Source: Thermococcus sp. (GTDB lineage: Archaea > Methanobacteriota_B > Thermococci > Thermococcales > Thermococcaceae). From it: DNA of 50,601 bases. Made by a program: the position numbers and the translations under genes. The notes beneath the pieces are model-generated. The model was not told the DNA's origin. It did no database searches and was given only the letters and a program-made list of their open reading frames with translations. The stretch is from NCBI RefSeq assembly GCF_027063845.1, contig NZ_JAMOQU010000007.1, positions 1 through 50,601 of the forward strand, in the 5' to 3' direction. Below, one piece after another: positions 44,626 to 50,601 of the stretch; position 1 is the first letter of the stretch; every line of letters starts with the position of its first letter.

Positions 44626-45901
44626 TCCAAATTGGCCTCGGCGTTGCGGTGAGGATGAATATGATGGCCGCCAGTATCGCGAGGGTTATTCTCTTCTTGG
44701 ATATCGGCGATACCTCGTCGAGAGCGCCGGGATTCCCAGCGGAGCCAATGAGGAGAACGAGCAGTCCCCAGATGAACCAGCCACTCCAGAGGTAGCTCAT
44801 CCCGATGAGAACAAAGGCGGTAACATACGTCACTATCCTGTGTGCCCTCTCGCTGATGAACGCCCTCAGCACGTGCCCCCCGTCAAGCTGGGCAACCGGA
44901 ATCAGGTTGAGGAACGTGACGAGCAGTCCGACCCAGCCGGCCATCGCAATGGGATGAAGGAATATCACGTAGTCCTCGGGGATTCCAAGCACTGCCCTGG
45001 TGAGGAGCTCGAAGAGCAGGTTCGTACCGAAGTAAACCCCTCCTTCCGTCTGGGGAACCATACTAGGGGGAACCACAATCGAGAGCTTCAGACCTATGGC
45101 CGTGACTGGGATGGCCACCAAGAAGCCAGCTATCGGCCCGCTAACTCCAAGGTCTATCGCCGCATCCCTCGTTGGTAGAGGGGACTTAACCCTTATCACA
45201 GCGCCGAGAGTTCCTATCAAGCTAAACGGGAACGGGATGAAATAGGGCATCGTGGCCCGAACGCCGTGGTAGGCAGCGGCTATCTTGTGGCCAAGTTCGT
45301 GGGTTCCGAGTATAGCCATGACGCTGACCGAGAAGGAGAGCGCTATAAGGTAGGGATCCCTCATCCCTGGAAGCCCATAGTAATCGAGGGCTGAGATGTA
45401 GTTGAGGGCAAGCATGTAGCCCGCGAAGAACGTCGTCGCTATGGTCGCGAGCAGGAAAACCCAGGGTAGCCACTTGTTGTCTGGCTTGACCTCTCCCGCG
45501 GGAAACACGAACAGGAGGACTTTGCCACCGCGCTTTTTCAGCGCGACCCAGTAGCCGAACCTCTCCATCTCGCTCAGAACTTTCTCGAAGTTCGGCTCAA
45601 GGATGTCATCAACCTCGAAAACGAAAACCCTCCCGTCGAAGCCCGCAAACCGGAGGTTGTAAAACGTCCTGAGTTTGGCCTCGACCTCCGGCGGAAGGCC
45701 CGGCGTCTCGGCCACGTGAATTTCAGGGGTGGGGATGGATTCCAGCGATGGGCTACGTGGTCTTTCGGCATCCTCCCCCGCGTAGCCCACGAGAATCATG
45801 TCCCCCCCACAACGGGGACACGAGTGCTCAAGAAGGGGCTCGGTGGAATCCCTCTCCTCGCGGTAGCCACAGTTAAGGCACTCGTAGATTCCCCTCGGCA
45901 T
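44618..45901 (-). CDS. Site-2 protease family zinc metalloprotease (M50)
   Basis: A protein of 427 residues. An N-terminal zinc ribbon (C8-x2-C11 and C28-x2-C31) precedes a soluble domain and then six to seven transmembrane helices with the M50 active site HELGH at 201-205 and NLIPVAQLDGGH (Asp340) for the third zinc ligand. It cuts membrane proteins inside the bilayer. GGAGGTAAAAG precedes the ATG. No sigma or anti-sigma substrate exists in archaea; the target is unknown. Extra zinc ribbon is common in the archaeal subgroup. Confidence 0.92.
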   Translation of the reverse strand: MPRGIYECLNCGYREERDSTEPLLEHSCPRCGGDMILVGYAGEDAERPRSPSLESIPTPEIHVAETPGLPPEVEAKLRTFYNLRFAGFDGRVFVFEVDDILEPNFEKVLSEMERFGYWVALKKRGGKVLLFVFPAGEVKPDNKWLPWVFLLATIATTFFAGYMLALNYISALDYYGLPGMRDPYLIALSFSVSVMAILGTHELGHKIAAAYHGVRATMPYFIPFPFSLIGTLGAVIRVKSPLPTRDAAIDLGVSGPIAGFLVAIPVTAIGLKLSIVVPPSMVPQTEGGVYFGTNLLFELLTRAVLGIPEDYVIFLHPIAMAGWVGLLVTFLNLIPVAQLDGGHVLRAFISERAHRIVTYVTAFVLIGMSYLWSGWFIWGLLVLLIGSAGNPGALDEVSPISKKRITLAILAAIIFILTATPRPIWTT

Positions 45902-46036
45902 CTTTTACCTCCAGGATTAAAATTGGGGGGAGGGTTAAAAAGTTAGTCCTTTGCGGGACGTCCCCTGTTAGAGGTATGCACTCTCCAAGGAATTTCTTCA
46001 TGAGAGTTTCAGCTTGTCCCATTATATCCTGTTTTA

Positions 46037-47476
46037 ATGATACAAAACGATAGCTTTTTATCCTATTATAATGAACTACACTTGGTGAGAGCCTTGGAAG
46101 AAGGACTCGTGGAAAGCATTGTGAGAAGAACCATTGACACGGCCGAGGCAAGGCTTAGGAAGTACGCGTTCACTCCAACCGGAGAAAGAAGACCCGAAAG
46201 GAAATCCCTCGCGAAGCTTAAAGGGGATGTTGAGATGTTTCTTAAAACCCGGGAGAACAGGCTTCTGGTTCTTTACGGTCTTCGCGGTGTCGGAAAGACC
46301 ACCATGCTCGCTCAAACCTACTTCAAGCTTCTCCCTCAGATTCCAAGGGAAAGACTTGTCTACGTCTCCCTCGACAAGCTTCGTCCGTTGGGAATAAGCC
46401 TGAATGACTTTGTCCGTACTTACGAGCGTCTTCTCGGTGAGAGAATTGAAGAGCTGAGTCAGCCAACCTTCCTCTTCATTGATGAAGCTCACTATGACGA
46501 GAACTTCGGGATTACGGTGAAAGACCTTCACGACTCCGCGAGTAACCTTATGATTGTGGTCACCGGCTCCTCTTCACTTCCTCTTAAGCTTGACCCCGAC
46601 CTGATGAGGAGGGCCAGAAAGCTCAGGGTGCCACCTTTAACATTTACCGAGTACCTGCTTCTCAAGCGAGGCCTCCAAATTCCTGAAGAGCTCAGTGCGG
46701 CTTTAAAACGGGCATTCCTCAGCTGTGATTTCTCAGGAATTGAAGAGAAGCTTGGGGGAGTGCTTCTGAAGTTCACTGAAAAAGACGTTGGGGATTACCT
46801 CATTCAAGGCTCGCTCCCAGTTTACCTCGCTTCGCCAAACCCGCTTGAGGATGCTTATGAGATACTGAGGAAGATTGTCGAAGTTGATTTAATGCGCGAA
46901 GGTCTTTCCGAGACGACACGGGAAAAGACCCTCGGCCTGCTACTCCTCCTTGCTTCCGGTGAAAGCTTGGCTTATGATGACCTGAGCTCGACTCTGGGGC
47001 TCGCCAAGGCGACTGTGGAAAAGATGATTGAGAAGCTTGAAGACCTCGAAGTCATCTTTCCGGTGAGGGCCTACGGCTCTTTGGGTAAGGTGGCCCGAAA
47101 GACTCCAAAATACAAGTTCCTGGCACCGATGCTTAGGAGCGCGGTGCTTTACGAGTTCGGGCTCTTTGAGAGGGATTCAAAAACGCTCGGCATGCTCCTT
47201 GAGGACGCGGTTGCGTTTTATCTCCATCTGCTTGCCAGAGAGAAGAAGTTGGGACTTCACTACGATGCCCAGAGGGGCGGTGCGGACTTCATCTTGAAGG
47301 GACACGGCGAAGGAGTCGTGGTTGAGGTTGGCTGGGGGAAGAAGGGCGTTCGTCAAGTCCTCAAGACCATGAAGAAGACTGGGTTAACCTGCGGTGTCGT
47401 TGTTCACAAGGGACCATTAAAAAAGAAAGGAGATGTGTGGTTTGTGCCGAGGGAGCTCTTTTTGCTGATGCTTTGA
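46037..47476 (+). CDS. AAA ATPase with DUF4143-like C-terminus
   Basis: A protein of 479 residues. A long N-terminal helix region is followed by Walker A GLRGVGKTTML, Walker B TFLFIDEAHYDE, VVTGSSSLPL, PLTFTEYLLLKRG and then a winged-helix region (LAKATVEKMIEKLEDLEVIFPV). The C-terminus, KFLAPMLRSAVLYEFGL ... GADFILKGHGEGVVVEVGWGKKG, resembles the restriction-like fold of DUF4143 but has Glu-x-Gly where nucleases have Glu-x-Lys. The ATG at 46037 lies close to TATA-like sequences, so a start at TTG 46082 or GTG 46085 is possible. Role unknown; such ATPases are common in hyperthermophilic archaea. Confidence 0.8.
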   Translation: MIQNDSFLSYYNELHLVRALEEGLVESIVRRTIDTAEARLRKYAFTPTGERRPERKSLAKLKGDVEMFLKTRENRLLVLYGLRGVGKTTMLAQTYFKLLPQIPRERLVYVSLDKLRPLGISLNDFVRTYERLLGERIEELSQPTFLFIDEAHYDENFGITVKDLHDSASNLMIVVTGSSSLPLKLDPDLMRRARKLRVPPLTFTEYLLLKRGLQIPEELSAALKRAFLSCDFSGIEEKLGGVLLKFTEKDVGDYLIQGSLPVYLASPNPLEDAYEILRKIVEVDLMREGLSETTREKTLGLLLLLASGESLAYDDLSSTLGLAKATVEKMIEKLEDLEVIFPVRAYGSLGKVARKTPKYKFLAPMLRSAVLYEFGLFERDSKTLGMLLEDAVAFYLHLLAREKKLGLHYDAQRGGADFILKGHGEGVVVEVGWGKKGVRQVLKTMKKTGLTCGVVVHKGPLKKKGDVWFVPRELFLLML

Positions 47477-47506
47477 ATTCTTTGGTTTCAAGAATGAGAA
47501 AACGGC

Positions 47507-47902
47507 TCAGCCTTCCTCGACCTCAACTTCACCCGCATCGGCGTCAACCCTGACCCTCGTCCCGCTCTTCAGCTTGGACACGTCTATTCCCTGAACCATT
47601 GGAATGCCGGCTATTATCGCCCCCGTCGCCACTATCGTCTCAGCCTCGCCGACTATTATCGCCTTCGGCGCCTTCCCGTTCTTCTTGAGGGCGTAGATTA
47701 CGTAGGAGCCGACGGTTGAGCCCTTTCCGCGCGGGAAGGCGAGGATTTTGCCCGCTATGCTCTGGCCCCTTATGTCGCTCTCCGCGTCGGTGACGATTCC
47801 AGTCTCGGGATCAACCCCACCGAGGAAGGAGAGGGGCTTCTGCGAGACTATCAGCTCACCCTCAGCCTTCCCGCCGACGACCTTCCTTCCCTTCAGCTTC
47901 AT
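47507..47902 (-). CDS. Phosphomevalonate dehydratase small subunit (DUF126)
   Basis: A protein of 131 residues of the aconitase X swivel-domain family: KAEGELIVSQKPLSFLGGVDPETGIV, IAGKILAFPRGKGSTVGSYVIYALKKNGKAPKAIIVGEAETIVATGAIIAGIPMV. With the large subunit encoded next it dehydrates mevalonate 5-phosphate to trans-anhydromevalonate 5-phosphate in the archaeal mevalonate pathway to isoprenoids. It starts 9 bases after the large subunit's stop. GGTGGTAGA precedes the ATG. Confidence 0.93.
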   Translation of the reverse strand: MKLKGRKVVGGKAEGELIVSQKPLSFLGGVDPETGIVTDAESDIRGQSIAGKILAFPRGKGSTVGSYVIYALKKNGKAPKAIIVGEAETIVATGAIIAGIPMVQGIDVSKLKSGTRVRVDADAGEVEVEEG

Positions 47903-47911
47903 TCTACCACC

Positions 47912-49072
47912 TCACGGTGCCTCTTTTATGAGCCTCTCGGCGTCGTCGAGCCTTACGCTAAAGCCGAATGAGCGGAAGTAGAAGGCACTCTTCCCGCTGT
48001 TGGTGGCGATGCCGTTGTACCATCCCTTAATCGGTGACACGACGAAGCACGAGTCCGCTATAATCCGTCCGTTGTAGCGCTCTATCGTTTCGGTGTAGCC
48101 AAGCGAATCCGCTAAAGCCTTCACGGCCCTGCTCGCGGTTATGAAGAGCGGTATCTTTAGGGGCCTTCCGCGCATTCTCAGGAGTTCGGCTATCTCCTTG
48201 ATTTCCATGAGGGAAGCGTGCGGACAGCCGATGAGAATCATGTCTATTTCACTCCAATCGTCGGAGAAGCTCTCCCTGACGGCTCTCAGGTCAGTTTCCT
48301 CAACCGTTACTGTCTCTATCCCGTCGGAAATCGCGTTCCTGTATTCGGGTGTTTCGCCTTCGACGTGGTAGAGCGCTATCGAGCCCGTCGCCGCCATCGA
48401 GGCTCCGAGCTCCTTGAGGTAGTCCAGGCTCTCCGGTTTCAGGCCGGTTATGTAGGGCACGTCGTTTCCGAGGGCTTTTCCGAGGTGGTAGCCGAGAGCG
48501 GAGTAGTCAACGAACGTTTTGACTTTAGCTTCTACCTTCACCTTCACGGTAGCCTTCCTGTTCTCGTCGAGGTGGAGTCCGTATTCCGGCGTTTTGCCGA
48601 CTATGGCTGATGCCAAGCTCGACGGCCCGCCCTCGCGGTTGGTTCTGGCACCTATTATCGAGTTTGCGAAGGAAACCGCTGAGCTCTCGCTCCAGGCCAA
48701 GTGGTCACCGAACTTCGGAAGGTTTGCCCCGTAGTAGGGGGTACAGGTCGAGGTCACCTCTATCCCCATCGCGCGGTAGAGCTCTAAAACTTCCCTCTGC
48801 TTCTCCATGAACTCGTCGTCGCCTATTCCCGCCGGGTTGAGGGTTGTGTACACGCTGACCTTTGCCCCAGCGTTTACGAAGTCCCTCAGGAACTCAATGC
48901 CAGCCTCGCCGAGGTTTTTGTAGGAAACACCAGCAATCTGGGCGCTCTTTATGGGAATCAACCGTTCCGCCCCATAGATGTCGCCGAGCGCAACGAGGAT
49001 TTCCATTGCCTTCTGGAGGGCGTAGCCGTACTCGCCCGCCAAAATCAGTTCCTCTTCCTTCGTCAGGTACAT
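47912..49072 (-). CDS. Phosphomevalonate dehydratase large subunit (aconitase X)
   Basis: A protein of 386 residues of the aconitase X catalytic family: MYLTKEEELILAGEYG at the start, SAQIAGVSYKNLG, TSTCTPYYGANLPKFGDHLAWSESSAVSFANSIIGARTNREGG (with cluster Cys C112-region), DMILIGCPHASLMEI and ADSCFVVSPIKGW. The Cys bind the [4Fe-4S] cluster. GGTGGTGTC precedes the ATG. A TATA-like ctttatatt (minus strand, about 49103-49111) fits. It is the first gene of the two-gene operon and divergent from the initiator tRNA gene. Confidence 0.93.
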   Translation of the reverse strand: MYLTKEEELILAGEYGYALQKAMEILVALGDIYGAERLIPIKSAQIAGVSYKNLGEAGIEFLRDFVNAGAKVSVYTTLNPAGIGDDEFMEKQREVLELYRAMGIEVTSTCTPYYGANLPKFGDHLAWSESSAVSFANSIIGARTNREGGPSSLASAIVGKTPEYGLHLDENRKATVKVKVEAKVKTFVDYSALGYHLGKALGNDVPYITGLKPESLDYLKELGASMAATGSIALYHVEGETPEYRNAISDGIETVTVEETDLRAVRESFSDDWSEIDMILIGCPHASLMEIKEIAELLRMRGRPLKIPLFITASRAVKALADSLGYTETIERYNGRIIADSCFVVSPIKGWYNGIATNSGKSAFYFRSFGFSVRLDDAERLIKEAP

Positions 49073-49125
49073 GACACCACCGAAGTGAGAACGGCCTTGA
49101 AGAATATAAAGCCCGCTCCGAAAGA

Positions 49126-49133
49126 TTTATAAA
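49126..49133 (+). promoter_or_regulatory. TATA box of the tRNA gene
   Basis: tttataaa at 49126-49133 lies 40 bases before the mature tRNA start, with predicted transcription start near 49155, a normal spacing for an archaeal tRNA gene with a short 5' leader. Confidence 0.65.
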
Positions 49134-49165
49134 CCTCCTTCGGTTCACTAACTAACGGGTCGAGC

Positions 49166-49243
49166 AGCGGGGTGGGGCAGCTAGGAGTGCCCGCCGGGCT
49201 CATAACCCGGAGGTCGGAGGTTCAAATCCTCCCCCCGCTACCA
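49166..49243 (+). tRNA. Initiator tRNA-Met (CAT)
   Basis: All arms fold: acceptor AGCGGGG with CCCCGCT, D stem GGGC/GCCC, anticodon stem CCGGG/CCCGG around CTCATAA, T stem GGAGG/CCTCC with TTCAAAT. The anticodon is CAT. The three G:C pairs next to the anticodon loop and the A1:U72 pair are the hallmarks of the archaeal initiator. No intron is present; CCA at 49241-49243 is encoded. The mature length without CCA is 75 bases. Confidence 0.97.
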
Positions 49244-49346
49244 GATTTCTTGTGCATTCACGCCGACGTCTTGAGGTCTTATTCTGAAGTTCCATCAGGC
49301 CGATGTCCTTTTTAACCCTTCGAGTGATTTCTCAACGGTGATTTCG

Positions 49347-50363
49347 ATGGAGCGTGTAGTTGAAATTCTGAGGGAGATTCTGGAGATTCCGTCTCCAACT
49401 GGATACACTAAGGAGGTTCTGGCACACATCGAGAAGAAACTGGACGAGGCAGGGATAAAGACTAGGTACACCAACAAGGGAGCGCTTTTGGCCTACAACC
49501 ACCCCGAGCCAGAACTCGTCATAGCGGGCCACGTGGACACGCTTGGCGCGATGGTGAAGGGAATTCTTCCTGACGGGCATCTGAGCTTCACGAAAATCGG
49601 CGGGCTTCTCCTCCCGACTTTCGAAGGTGAATACTGCACGATAATAACCCGCTCAGGGAAGCGCTACCGCGGAACGCTCCTCCTCAAGAACCCGAGTGTC
49701 CACGTGAACAAAGACGCAGGAAAAAAGGAGCGCAAGGAGGAGAACATGTACATCCGCCTCGACGAGCTGGTTGAGAAGAAGGAGGACACCGAGAAGCTCG
49801 GCATAAGGCCAGGCGACTTCATAGCCTTCGACCCGAAGTTCGAGTACGTGAACGGCTTCGTCAAGGCCCACTTTTTAGACGACAAGGCGAGCGTCGCGGT
49901 GATGATTGACCTGCTCCTTGAGCTGGCGGACGAGCTTGAAAAGCTCCCCGTGGCCTTCTTCTTCTCGCCCTATGAGGAGGTCGGCCACGGCGGTTCGGCA
50001 GGTTACCCACCGACGACAAAGGAGCTTCTCGTCGTTGACATGGGGGTCGTCGGCGAAGGCGTTTACGGCAAAGAAACGGCCGTTTCAATAGCGGCGAAGG
50101 ACTCGAGCGGGCCCTACGACTACGAGATGACGACAAAACTCATCGAGCTGGCGGAGAAGAAAGACATACCTCACGTCGTTGACGTCTTCCCCTACTACGG
50201 CTCCGACGGTTCAGCGGCCCTAAGAGCTGGCTGGGACTTCCGCGTTGCCCTCATCGGGCCCGGGGTTCACGCGAGCCACGGAATGGAGAGGACGCACGTC
50301 AAGGGCCTCCTCGCGACGAAAGAGCTGATAAGAGCCTACATAGAGGATAAGTTCGGGGTTTAA
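49347..50363 (+). CDS. M42 family metallopeptidase (TET-like aminopeptidase)
   Basis: About 338 residues. Zinc-site residues of the M42 family are visible: GHVDTLGAMVKGI, LDDKASVAVMI (bridging Asp), FSPYEEVGHGGSAG (catalytic Glu pair), VDMGVVGEG and the late His in HASHGMERTH. These enzymes form tetrahedral dodecamers that trim peptides made by the proteasome. A GTG lies at 49338 but the ATG at 49347 with GGTGATTT is preferred. It stands alone after the tRNA gene. Confidence 0.93.
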   Translation: MERVVEILREILEIPSPTGYTKEVLAHIEKKLDEAGIKTRYTNKGALLAYNHPEPELVIAGHVDTLGAMVKGILPDGHLSFTKIGGLLLPTFEGEYCTIITRSGKRYRGTLLLKNPSVHVNKDAGKKERKEENMYIRLDELVEKKEDTEKLGIRPGDFIAFDPKFEYVNGFVKAHFLDDKASVAVMIDLLLELADELEKLPVAFFFSPYEEVGHGGSAGYPPTTKELLVVDMGVVGEGVYGKETAVSIAAKDSSGPYDYEMTTKLIELAEKKDIPHVVDVFPYYGSDGSAALRAGWDFRVALIGPGVHASHGMERTHVKGLLATKELIRAYIEDKFGV

Positions 50364-50475
50364 GTTCTCTTTCTTCTTACTTCGAAGTCGGGGCACCTAC
50401 ATATATTCTCGCGGGAATGATTCTCTTGGGAATTCGTTCTGGAAAGAATGTGGAAGGAAGCCAAAACAAAAACTC

Positions 50476-50601
50476 TCACTCAATCTTCGCACCGCAGACC
50501 GGGCAGAACTTCGCGCCCTCTGGAACTATGTGGCCGTTGGGACAGCGCTTGATTTCGTGCCCGCAGTAGGGACAGAAGCGCGCTCCGGGCGGAATAGGCT
50601 T
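50476..50601 (-). CDS. Double zinc-ribbon protein, 5' part outside the window
   Basis: The last 41 codons of a gene entering from the right edge. It shows two treble-clef zinc ribbons: FCPYCGHEIKRCPNGH and FCPVCGAKIE, ending at TGA 50476-50478. The pattern PPGARFCPYCG / PEGAKFCPVCG is the common double zinc-ribbon repeat found at the end of many archaeal proteins. The main domain is not visible, so no function can be given. Confidence 0.75.
   Translation of the reverse strand, partial: KPIPPGARFCPYCGHEIKRCPNGHIVPEGAKFCPVCGAKIE

Overview
The window looks like a chromosomal segment of a hyperthermophilic euryarchaeon of the order Thermococcales, most likely a Thermococcus. Reasons: a complete 13-gene membrane-bound sulfane sulfur reductase (MBS/MBX) operon, GTTn3AAC SurR-type sites, a CGP-CTERM surface protein, class III signal peptide pilins, archaeal TATA boxes about 25-30 bases ahead of starts, and GGTGGT/GGTGATG ribosome binding sites. 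No insertion sequence, CRISPR array or rRNA was seen; one tRNA (initiator Met) is present. Genes are dense, and no stretch above 300 bases lacks a gene. The longest non-coding stretch is the wecC/DUF354 divergent region at 32085-32377 (293 bases).

Region 1 (1-8.3 kb): end of a small protein, a membrane-anchored beta-propeller protein (-), queE, a CGP-CTERM surface protein (-) broken by an in-frame TAA just after its signal peptide, two tandem zinc-ribbon membrane paralogues, a RuvB-like (TIP49) AAA+ ATPase, and an anchored unknown protein. Region 2 (8.3-10.8 kb): a tightly overlapping four-gene minus-strand operon, DUF2284 metal-binding protein, small membrane protein, a stand-alone CARF-domain sensor and a PIN-domain nuclease. 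This is the best candidate for an undescribed system: the CARF fold usually senses cyclic oligoadenylate. Region 3 (10.8-17 kb): PEBP-family lipoprotein, SemiSWEET transporter, helical-repeat protein, thioredoxin lipoprotein plus CcdA-like membrane redox carrier (with a full-length SurR-type site between them), an Lrp regulator divergent from a class III aminotransferase/racemase, and an NCS2 nucleobase permease.

Region 4 (17-27 kb): the mbs operon on the minus strand in the order A B C D F G H H' M J K L N. An Mrp-type antiporter module is joined to a complex I/hydrogenase-like module whose large subunit has CxxE and CxxD in place of the NiFe-binding CxxC pairs. Its promoter carries two SurR-type sites. 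Region 5 (27-39.7 kb): ACT-domain regulator, radical SAM-TRAM protein, UDP-ManNAcA synthesis (wecB, wecC), DUF354 protein, SpoIIM-like protein, lipoate ligase C-terminal subunit divergent from argS over one shared near-palindromic TATA box, an ATPase with a palindromic operator, aRF1, a frameshifted BofA-family gene and a HEAT-like protein.

Region 6 (39.7-44 kb): an AT-rich island with two GT-C type membrane proteins (DUF2079, GT39-like) and two small type IV pilin-like genes, one of them only 58 codons. Region 7 (44-50.6 kb): HTH protein, site-2 protease, AAA ATPase with DUF4143-like end, both subunits of phosphomevalonate dehydratase (archaeal mevalonate pathway), initiator tRNA-Met, an M42 peptidase and the end of a double zinc-ribbon protein. 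Functional assignments rest on motifs and family recognition from reading the sequence; no database search was run.
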